Position numbers and translations under genes: made by a program. Positions 14,001-23,388 of a DNA stretch of 64,000 bases are shown piece after piece. Positions within the stretch are counted from its first letter, which is position 1; every line of letters begins with the position of its first letter. The stretch is taken from contig NC_133932.1 of assembly GCF_031877795.1 (NCBI RefSeq), positions 258,001-322,000 on the forward strand. The letters are read 5' to 3'. Below the pieces are notes generated by a model. That model was not told the DNA's origin. It did no database searches and saw only the letters and a program-made list of their open reading frames with translations. Origin of the DNA: Strix aluco. Its lineage: Eukaryota; Chordata; Aves; Strigiformes; Strigidae.

Positions 14001-17000
14001 GGCACTGTGGGATGCATCCCTACCAGAGAAACGGTAAGAAACAGGCTTCCTACAATTACATTTGTAGGGCTAAAGTGGGGAGGGAGTAGATAGCTGTTTA
14101 GTTTCCATGTGGTTCTATTTTCCCAGGCCTGGCCTGCAGATAAAAGCTATTGATCTGCATCAGCTGTGTTCAATTGAATGTCTGTAAAGGAGATTAAACT
14201 GATACAGAACTGCTGTGTCCCATGGACTCATCTGTTGGTGACTTCAGAAATACAGACCTGTAGAAGAGATGGGTGGCCACCACCCAGAGCTGGGCACGGC
14301 CTAAATCCTGCCAGCCGTTGATGTTTTTCAGGGTGAATAACTGACCACTGGTAAGATGCAGGTACTGAAAATTGTGAGAGAGAGATGGAGGTACTAAAAA
14401 TGAGACCCCCGCAGGTGTCAGGTGAGGGCACTTCAGGCACCCAGCTGCTGCAGGCATGTTTGAATGTGTCCACATTTTGTATAAGCCTGGCGCTAAGCCT
14501 TCAGTGACTGGGTAACCCAGAGAAGCTCTGCTGGCTTCAGAGGAGCTGTGATTATTTGTAACAGCGGAAGGTCTTTCCCACAGATCTTGAAATGCTTTCT
14601 AAGAAAATCCAGGAGAAAACTCTACATTCAGAGTAGGGTTTGTTGGGGGTGGGGTGGGATATGTGTGTGTTTGTTTGGGTTTTTTTTAACAAACAACAAT
14701 GGAAAGAACAACCAACTTGGTATAGTGGCCACATGAATCCACAAACTTGGGTTGCAAGGGAAACACCTCCCATATACGTTCCCATTGACTCTGGCCCAGA
14801 TGCTTCTCTAAATGTATCAGCACAACAGGGACCTACGCAGCCTTCCTCTGAATAGTGAGACTGTGCGTCCGCGTGGTTGTGACTACATCACATTAGATAG
14901 ACCTGATGAGAGGTGCTAAAAATAATAAATCTTACACCTGACAGAAGCACCTAATGCTGAAGGGTTTTCAGATCATACAATAATGGTTCAATTTCTTTTC
15001 CAGACAGAAGCTTACTTCAGTAACTAGTATTATGGACTGCCTCTGAGAGCCGTGGTAATGATTTCTGCCATACTATTTTTGCTTTGGTTTCAAACCAATC
15101 AATACAGCTGTAATTTCTCTAAGGTCATATTGTATTGTTATTTTAAAAAGCATCAAAGCAATCACATTGTGCTTGAGGGACAGGAGTACACATGCCATGT
15201 CAAGCTGAACAAGCTAAATGTCTTGTCATTTTAATGGCATCAACATAGATTGTTTCCTGGAAATAAAAATTCTCTCTCACTAAAAATCACTGGTATTTGT
15301 TCTTAGAGGGTTTGGGCAAATAAAACAGAAGGACAGCAGAAATGAGGGATGGTATTCTATCAGTCCTGCTTTGCAATGTTTGTGAATGGTTTATTTTACT
15401 AAGACATTGCTTTTTAATTTCCCTTCACAGATAGAACTGTAGTTAAGCCCTTAACAAAAACGTTGCAGTTCACATACTGACATGGCAGCAACAGTCCAGA
15501 AAAGGGACAGGCCTTCCTCCGAAATCGTATCTGCCTCGGTGGACTAAGGGTAAAGCTACACCTACATACCTACGCAATCATAGTGCTGTGACCGTGCCTC
15601 CTCTCACAGTGCCTCTGCATGATACGTACCACCGCAGCCAGGAGGACAGCGTGCTTGTGAGTGTCAGCATGTTGCTGTCTAATGGACACAAGCCTACAGA
15701 GGACAAGCATGAACATTTCATGGCTTGTAACTAGAACAGTACATTACTCTTATTTAAGATTGACTCTGTGGAGAAATGATAGAGTCTTTAAGTTCAGCAA
15801 TGAAGCGGATCTGGCACTGGCTTCAGATAAGATCCATGGGGCTTTCTTCCTGGTTTAATACTTACTGGTTTAATCCTTCCTGATTTAATACATGCATTTA
15901 ATACACACGTTTGGTGCCAAATTGATTGCTTGGTAACACTGTAAATAAGAAGGGCCGTAGACTGCTTTAATTTATGCTTCCCCTCCTGAAGTCTCAGCAG
16001 CTGCTGGCAACAGAGACTGCCTCTGTATCTGCACACTCTGGTGTCCACCGCTGCCGTCCCTCGCCAAAGGTCTCTGAGCACAGCACCAGGATCTGCTCCT
16101 GGCCTTGCCCCAGCTGCTGCCTCGTGCCTACATCTGGTGCTTCTTTAGCGAACTCCCCATGGTCTCTGGCTCCTACGATCTGACCTTGAGCGGTTCTTAC
16201 ACTGGAGAAGTGGGGAGGAGGTGAAACAAGGGACAAGGCATGTGAAGAAAGATTGATAAATGCTCCCCTCTATCAAAATGGGGAATTTCTGCCAGGGCTG
16301 GGAAAGCCAGAAGCACCAAGCATGCTCTCAGGGGTTGTTTCTCACTCCCTTGAGTACTCCCTTTTTCTGCTTGAGCCTTTGTGTAAAGGCCAGTCTGCTC
16401 AGTGTATCTATTGACACAACAGCTAATCTTTTGCTAATTGCTCATCTAAAACACACAAAAAGTATACAGACAAAAATACTTCACAAAATTGCTGTCAATA
16501 CAATTTGCCTATTCTCTTTCTCAATTTCTGTTGGAGACAAGATAATTGCTTCCATCTTTTGGCCTTGATCTGAGAGCTTGCACAGCTGTCAGTAAGAAAA
16601 TTAATCTTCAGTGTGTGAGCAGGAGTGTTCATTGTTTGCTGAAGTTTACACAATGTCCCCAGTACTTCAGGGATATTTTGGAACATACGACATTCAGATG
16701 CTGTCCCACAGCTTCCTTTCCTTCCAAGAAGCTTATAGCCCAGCATACATTCCTTAAAAATGTTTTGGCCTAGGCTCCAACTGATCTGTAGTAACAATAC
16801 TGTGGTAGATGTTCAGCCTGACTTTAGTTTAAAGTAATTGTTAGTAACTCTGACAGCAGTCAGTCGTTCTGCTCCCACTCTCAGCTGTTTCTTACCAGAT
16901 TTTCTTCTGTGAGCAGCATTGTCTACTTGAAAATGGATACATTTATAGGGTTGTAAAACTCTTATCAGTGCTCCTTTGCCTCCTATCTTTTCCCCATAAC

Positions 17001-20000
17001 AAAATGTCTGGGAAGTAAGAAACTGTCCTGAACCAAAATGATGGAACATAACTGGAATGTGTCAAGGAGAATCATAGCTGGAGGCTTCAAAAGGGGTATC
17101 ACAGTTAATGTGTCTAAAGTTTGCCAGGGGAACAAGCTAACTAAAGGAGATGGAAACACATGACTTAGTTTTCTCAGACAGTTTTCACATTCAGTGTTGG
17201 CCCACAGCAACATATACAACTCTGACACTTTTCAGGGAAGTGGAGTTGCAAGTTTTAGGCTGTCTTGCCAGTGACTCAGTGATGGATGAATATAATTTTG
17301 TGTTCCCCTCTGCAAAATGGGAATGACAGTAGCAAAAGCATTTTGCAAAGCTCATCTCAGTAATGTTTGTGAGGTATAATAAGATATTGGGGGAAAAAAA
17401 AGTGAAAATTGTTGTTAGTTTGGGAGTTATTCTACAAAGCTTTATCCATATTTTGGGGGGTGCTACCACGATAGGATGCCACAGGACTTTACCATTGTGT
17501 TTGAGGTGAGAGCGGTGGCCTGAATGTCTTTCTACAGAACAGGAAAAACTACAAAGGCCAACATACCAGTTTGGAGCTGAAAACGACTTCCAGCGTTATG
17601 CAGAACCACCTTTTGTGCTATACTGCTAGCATTTTGCTATGCCATACCAAAAGGGTCCTGGTGCAGGTGCAGCTCCTGTGGGCAGGACTGCACTACAGCT
17701 GACGTGTGTGCAGCAGCCCTGGACGCGAGACAAAGTGCTGGCCGTGCTGTTTTGGCAGTACCACTGTATCTGCACAAGGAACTTTTGCCAACAGCTGTGT
17801 CAGTCAGAACCTGCTGACTTGATTTTCACCCACACATGGAGTTATCTCCATTTACAACGTTGAGACAGGAGAAAGGGTACACTGTGATTGCTGTAGAGGT
17901 ATTGACTTACGGAAGAGATGCAGTCTAATCTCAGTTATTATTCCTCCTGATTAATAGTGCTGTTCCGATAAAATGAAGACAATATTTCACTAACACCGAT
18001 AAGCATTTTGAATCTTACAGTAGTTATAATTTGTATTAGCTGTGTAAAAAACACACATCTGGGTGCAATAGCAAGTTGTTGCTCTCAACAAGGAGTTGCT
18101 CTTTCTGAATGTATTTCTAAGGAATTATTAGTGCCCTTTTGTTTAACATCTAGATTTGGTTTAAGACAACATGTTTTAGTGTTCTTTGTTACCAGCTAGT
18201 CAGAGATTTTCAAATACAAAAGTTTCATCTCAGAATTTATCCCCGAATCATAAAATCCCCCAACAAATCTTTCCTTCTCGTTCCTCCCGTTAATTTCTGT
18301 CACTGAGAAATAAAGCAGTTCAAATTTATCTCTCTTTTATAATACTACTGGAGAAATTTGTGTGGAGCATTAATGTAAAGGCCAGATGATAATTTTAGTT
18401 CATTGAACAGTAATTTCAAAAGTCACAGTCTTTCTGTCAGCTAACCTAATCCAAGTTCTAGGTATGGATTCAGGGATGCAACTATAGCAAAGTATTTTAA
18501 TAGCTATCAGCTAAGCATTTAAATAGCTTTTGAATAAACTGAATATAAGTGCTTCAAATGAAATGTATGTGTACACACAAATACACACACAAATATAAAA
18601 AACCACACGAAGATGTGTCAGCAGCTTGCTGAATGGAAAGTGATTTAAAGTACATTCTTACACTTTAGCCTGTATTGGGGCCTAAAGAAATCACAGATGC
18701 ATAGATCTCTGAAGGACAAAATAAAATACAGTAAAATTAATTAAAAAACCCCATTAATAACCACTCTGTTTTCAGGCATTCTGATGGATTCCATCGGCAA
18801 AACTGTAGCTCAGAGTCTGTCTTGCAATCTGTGACCAAGGTGAAATATAACCGTAAATAACAAATGTGGCTGATCAGTTCAAAACTAAGGAATGAAGGTT
18901 ACCTCTCCAGCCTGTCCTGAACTCAAAGAGGGCGAAGGTGGCTTTGGTCTGTTTGGTTTTTCTTAGCTAAATTTTTTTAAAACGAAAAATCCCACAGCTT
19001 AGGACATGACAGGTCCAGTGGAGAACTTGCAAGGTGAAAATACAGCATGACAGAAAAAAAAGTTTGGAAAAGATTAGCTGTTTCTCCCCAGTATAATAGC
19101 ATTTGCTTTGTCACAGCTTTGATGATCTAAGGATATAAGTGAAAACTGGTTTGTAAGGAAACACAGTATCTCTGGTAAGCCAACTGATGTAGTTGGAAAA
19201 AAAGAGACAGGTTTAGACCACCTAAACGTTCTTTTAGAGCTGAAATAAAAGCAACAGTCTTCAAATAAAGAACAGATTGTGAACAGCTGTTTTTAATTTA
19301 ACTCTGATAATTGGTTAGACAGTTGTGAGCTGCCTTAAAAATCTGGTTCTGCATGCGAAACCTACTCCTTTCCCAACTATTTTGTTCATTTAAGAACAAT
19401 GAACGTACTTCTACCTTAAAATCTTACTTCACGGTATAGTAAGCTTTGCTATGTGTCGCATCCTCGTTTTCAGAGTCAAATGTTTTACACCAGGAGGGGC
19501 TGCATCCTCTAGCTTAAATTAGAAGTTACACCTGCAAGCGTACATCTTCCTGGAGACAGTATAGTTGCAGAATTAGATCCAAACCCTCTGAACACATACC
19601 AGGTTATATAATTTTACACATGAGAACAGCCTCATTAAAGACAATGTTTATGTATGTCATGGTTTTTACCTCTGTCAGGTCATGCTGAGCACAGAACACT
19701 GTAATACGTAGTTAGGCTGTTATTCCACCCTTCTCCTTACATTTCTGGTCCTGTTGTCACTTATCTTGGAGTCTGCCAGTTTTCTTGCATTCCAAAGGCG
19801 CCGGAGGCCTGACCCTGGCAAGTTCAAAAACCAACTAGCAGCTGCCAGTGGGAACTGAACTTACTTGGCAAGGTGAACCACGCTCACTCTCACACATCTC
19901 TAGGGCAATGCCCCTGGGGATGGCACTTAACTTTATACATAAACCACACATGCACAGAGAGAAAACTGCACACAGCTCTTACCGGAAGGGAGGCTCTCCT

Positions 20001-20132
20001 TTCACTAAAGGGTCGTGTCTGACGTTTCTTGTGGCCTCTACCCTCTTTCTCATTCTCATCGATCAAGTTGTGGCCCCAGAAGCTGCTCATCCATTTGGCA
20101 AAGGAAATATCATCATCCTCTTCATATTCCAT
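10874..20132 (-). CDS. LNP1: LNP1, leukemia NUP98 fusion partner 1 (whole coding span, 3 coding exons)
   Basis: Joining 20132-19983, 13395-13156 and 11077-10874 gives 50 + 80 + 67 = 197 codons, all junctions in phase 0. The human protein is 178 aa. Three blocks match the human protein as I remember it: an acidic start followed by SFAKWMSSFWGH (residues 10-21), a middle FAESFEKKL plus KNKRSVSL, and a charged tail with KERRERETLHL. The protein is small, has no signal peptide or membrane segment, and its C-terminal half is rich in K, R and E. Its function is unknown; the human gene was found as a fusion partner of NUP98 in leukaemia. It lies head to head with TOMM70, so a non-coding first exon probably sits in the CpG island near 22.8-23.0 kb. 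The 5' UTR splice site upstream of 20132 is not resolved. An in-frame ATG 42 bases upstream (20174) was not chosen, because the human protein starts at the MEYEEDDD-like position. Confidence 0.9.
11078..13155 (-). other. LNP1: LNP1 intron between coding exons 2 and 3
   Basis: This GT-AG intron of about 2.1 kb holds nothing recognisable besides a poly-T run near 12192 and a poly-A run near 12281. The coding frame of the preceding exon stays open for another 27 codons into this intron (stop near 13072), so intron retention would give a shorter protein with a different tail. Confidence 0.7.
13156..13395 (-). CDS. LNP1: LNP1 coding exon 2
   Basis: It encodes residues 51-130, from ASLSSLHTTRLH to KNKRSVSL. 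The acceptor is TTTTTCAG before 13395. The donor is GTAGGTAAC with two overlapping GT sites 4 bases apart (13155 and 13151). Only the first keeps the frame into the next exon; the second would lead to a stop within two codons. FAESFEKKLHL matches human FSESFERQLCF. Confidence 0.92.
13396..19982 (-). other. LNP1: LNP1 intron between coding exons 1 and 2
   Basis: An intron of about 6.6 kb with GTAAGAG donor and TTTTTCAG acceptor. I saw no further exon, RNA gene or named repeat in it. Minus-strand open frames near 13758-13994 and 14194-14475 resemble no protein I know. Confidence 0.7.
19983..20132 (-). CDS. LNP1: LNP1 coding exon 1 (start codon)
   Basis: It encodes the first 50 residues. The sequence EEDDDISFAKWMSSFWGH is almost identical to the human N-terminus and is the most diagnostic part of the gene. 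The exon ends RRASLP followed by a GTAAGAG donor. The start codon at 20132-20130 matches the human start position. A possible acceptor for a 5' UTR exon is a GGGAG at about 20160, but this is uncertain. Confidence 0.93.
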
Positions 20133-22720
20133 GTACAGACGCTCCAAACTTGGGGGGGTCTCCCAACGCGACAAGGAAAAGCAAGGTCAAACGCCACCAC
20201 CAAGCCAGTAGCCTCACACTGTTCTGCCAACAAGAGGAAGCGGAGATGTGATTTCAACTGGTCTTTCTGCACTCCATCCCCCAAAACCTGTCCCACTGCA
20301 GCCCTGGGCACTGTGTAAATATAAAGTCAATCCTTTCTCATCTCTCTCCAACAAGGTTTCTTTTAACCTTTCCATTACAGCGATGTCCAATATGACACTG
20401 CCGCAGGGGGCTGGTGGGAAGGGAAATGTGTTGGCTACTCCCTGTGTGTTGCTGTTGAGTGCACCAGCTGTCAATACCAATGGAGAATTGCCCACAGTTA
20501 CATGCCTGGGAGGTGCGTACATGAACCCAAAGTAGGCTTGTGATTTTGAGAAGCAGAATTGACATATTGACGGTGGCCAGAAACTGGCACAGCTGCTTGC
20601 AGAGGCCTAACTGGCTGTGTGGGAGGACAAATGGCCCACTCCTCCTGTGCTGCCCTCCCTCCTTGACTTCCGTTGTCTCTGCTCTTCCTTAGGTATTCAG
20701 GAAAAGTGGTTTGTCTAAGTAGAAGAAAGCCCCCACCTGAAGAAACCACTTGTTCATTTTTGGTTTATGACAGCCAGCGTGGACTTGCATCAGCTGCTTT
20801 TCACCAGAGTCATTTCATCTGCCATATCAGGGTTATGGGAGGCCCTGCCTCACTTGAAGGCACACAGAGTAAAAATGCATCTGATTCCTCCTCCCCAGCC
20901 CTGTGTGTGAGCCATATAGGCCCCATCTATACCACAAACCAGAACAGAGCTGGGGACTGTTTTCTGAGCCTGAGTGTCTAGACTGCCTACTGCCCTACTT
21001 GGCGCTGTGCTGTGGGTCTCCTCAAAGCTCTATGTACTGCACTGTGGCTGTAACACCTTGTTGTAATTTTTGTGTCTTTTTTATTTCAAAATATCTGATA
21101 TAACACAAAAACTGTTGTGGGCCATGAAACTGTTGTTTATATAGTGTGAAACGGGAAGATGTCTTACATGTCCTGGGACATAGCAGAAGGACAAGGAGGA
21201 GGGCTTTGAGGGTGTAGAGCCTGTTGGGATAGTGCTGGAAGACTGCACAGGAGGAAGAGACCCAAATCTAACTTCTTACTGGAAGAAGTCCCTGGTGTGT
21301 GCTAGGTAGCTAGGTGTTCTCCTAGGCATTGCTGTGGAGATGCTAGCTGGCCTTGGCCAAAAGTATGCCAAAAAGGTTGCTGGCAATTTAGCATTACAGA
21401 GAATCAGTGGTCCAGCATTAAACCTTGCTCCTCGTCCCCAACCTGTTTAGCAATACAGATGTAGTAACAAAACTCCAGTTTCATTCGTGTGGGTGTAGGT
21501 GTGAGGTTTAAGTACAATACTCTGATGTAAGACTCTTCATTCTGAATAATAGGGGTGAAGGGATCAACTGGGCATAGAGGCTTATGTGCCCGAGTTTTAC
21601 CTTGTCCAGGGCAGATGAGATTGTGATTAGCACAAGGACCTGGGTGTACGGACGGCATATCCTCAGACGCTGTGTATCAGAGCTTGGAGACACAGCCAAA
21701 CCTGCAGCGGGCTGCTTTCCTGGCAGAGGCACAGATGGACAGGAGCGAGAGGAATACCTGCAAAACAGGACAGTAAAAAGACACCTGAAGCAATAAAAAG
21801 GATGTGTAGGCTGATTTTCCAGGTGGGGAAGAACACTCCCGGCAATATTCTGACCGCCTAAATTTGACTTACGACCTTGAGGCTACCTATCTGTACAGGC
21901 AGGGTACACCTGAAGGCCTACGCTAGCTGATAGGAAGCGTCGCGCGGGCGGAATTCAGGCTGCCCCAGTCGGAAGCTATCGGCCTGTTGATACATATTTT
22001 CTATTTTATGGTTCAAGTTTCTTCTCTGACACCTGAGACAGAACTGCAGCCTGTCACGTGGAGTAGGAAATGCTTCTGCCATGCTGAGACAGGTGACAGG
22101 GAGAAGTGGGAGAGGCCACCCCACAGCTTTGGCAAAATCTGCTCACATCAATAGTAATAATCCATAACTTAAGGGAGACACAGCTCAAGCTGTTCACTGC
22201 CAGGCACCAAGATATATTGACTCGCAGTCCAGCAGGGCAAATTTTACTTGGACTCCTGGGGTATTTGCTTTGGAATCTTAGTGTTGTTTTTATTTTCAGT
22301 CCTTTTTTTCTTCAGTGCAGTATGTGTCTTCACACATATTCCTTCCACTTCCCTCCCGCCTACAATGAATTTCCTAGGCATGAGATGACTAGTGCTATTT
22401 GAGTAGCAAAAAGGATCAAAGCCGACTGCTCTTTGTCCTCAGCCAAGTGCTCCAGGGAAGTTCGTGGAGACACAAACATAAGTTTCCTCTGCCTACAGGT
22501 AAGGAAGCTAAGTAGGCATAGACACACACATATATAATGTATATGCATATACAATATATATAAAATTCCAGCATCGCCTATTTATTTTTATGACAGATTC
22601 AATTAATAACTAAAAAAAAAGAAAAATAGCATTTATAACAAGTATAATTTTGCTTCAAAATGTTCCAGCACAAAGTCCTAGAAACTTTGTTAGCAGTCCA
22701 GAAACTCCTTAGGTGCAAAA
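20133..22720 (-). other. LNP1: Presumed first intron and 5' region of LNP1
   Basis: No coding sequence is recognised here. The stretch probably holds LNP1 5' UTR just upstream of 20132 and a first intron reaching the CpG island. A short CA/TA microsatellite lies at about 22525-22565. Confidence 0.5.
22525..22565. repeat. ACAC/ATAT dinucleotide microsatellite
   Basis: An interrupted run of CA then TA dinucleotides. It is simple sequence near the LNP1/TOMM70 promoter. Confidence 0.7.
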
Positions 22721-22788
22721 TTAACCCGGACCTAAGGATAGACTCGGACTTTTTAGGCCCGGGCTGATGAGGTCCTTAGGCCGGAGTG
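22721..22788 (+). repeat. Promoter direct repeat, copy 1
   Basis: It begins TTAACCCGGACCTAAGG and continues to GGGCTGATGAGGTCCTTAGG. It aligns almost without gaps to 22874-22941, 153 bases downstream, at roughly 70% identity by eye. Copy 1 has lost CG dinucleotides and copy 2 is GC-richer. The CCTAAGGA and TCCTTAGG ends form 8-base inverted arms inside this copy. Confidence 0.65.
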
Positions 22789-22850
22789 ACGCGGTACCTT
22801 GCACACCCCGCGGCCCCGGGGCACCCTCACGGCTCCGGCATGTCAGCGCT

Positions 22851-22857
22851 CCGGAAG
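22851..22857 (+). promoter_or_regulatory. ETS-type motif CCGGAAG
   Basis: A core ETS/GABP motif between the two promoter repeat copies. It is short, so it is only a candidate. Confidence 0.35.
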
Positions 22858-22873
22858 CTCCTCCTGCACGGGG

Positions 22874-22941
22874 TTAACCCGGGCCTAAGGCCGGGCTCAG
22901 CCCTCTCGGCCCCGGGCTGACGCGGTCCCTCAGCCCGGCGC
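22874..22941 (+). repeat. Promoter direct repeat, copy 2
   Basis: It begins TTAACCCGGGCCTAAGG and continues to GGGCTGACGCGGTCCCTCAG, the counterpart of 22721-22788. It lies closer to the TOMM70 start and within the region where the LNP1 first exon is expected. Confidence 0.65.
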
Positions 22942-23027
22942 CGGGACCCGCTCCCGGCGGGGCGGGCAGGGCCGCGGTTCCCCCGCCGCGCCCGCAGGTG
23001 GCGCCGCCGCGCCGGGAGGCGGCGGGG

Positions 23028-23036
23028 CCGGAAGTG
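23028..23036 (+). promoter_or_regulatory. TOMM70: ETS/GABP site CCGGAAGTG in TOMM70 promoter
   Basis: A strong consensus ETS (GABP/NRF-2) site about 95 bases upstream of the TOMM70 ATG. GABP is an established activator of many nuclear genes for mitochondrial proteins, including TOM subunits, so this is a plausible core element. Confidence 0.6.
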
Positions 23037-23130
23037 GCTGCGCGACCCGCGGGCTCCCGGCGTGCCCCGCGCGGCCGGTGACCCCGCCCCTCCCTGCCCG
23101 GCCTGCCCCGGGCCGCGGTGCGAGCGCGTC

Positions 23131-23388
23131 ATGGCCGCCTCGAAGCCCGTGGAGGCGGCGGGCGGCGGCGGCGGCGGGACGGGGCTGTCCCGCTGGCAGC
23201 TGGCGTTGGTGCTGGGGGCGCCGATCCTGCTGGGCGCCGGCGCGCTCTACCTGTGGGGGCGGCGGGCGGCCCGCCGCGGCGGCAAGGGCGCGAGCGAGCG
23301 GAAGACCCCCGAGGGGCGGGCGAGCCCCGGGCCCTGCGGCGGCGGCAGCGGCGGCGGGCAGCCCGATGGGCCCAGCCACGAGGAGATG
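23131..23388 (+). CDS. TOMM70: TOMM70 exon 1 (start, membrane anchor)
   Basis: It encodes residues 1-86 and ends HEEM before GTGAGT, phase 0. It carries the start, a glycine run, the single membrane anchor and a G/S/P-rich linker containing SERKTPEGRASPGP, which matches human. The exon is extremely GC-rich, unlike the later exons. Confidence 0.95.

Noticed and set aside
13758-14475. Minus-strand frames in the LNP1 intron
   Set aside because: They sit between well-supported LNP1 exons, have no conserved motif and no fitting splice phase.
20133-20174. Upstream in-frame ATG for LNP1
   Set aside because: It would add 14 residues before the acidic start conserved with human; it is more likely 5' UTR.
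23062-23130. Upstream in-frame ATG for TOMM70
   Set aside because: It would add 23 residues absent from the family; MAASKPVEAA at 23131 is the conserved start.
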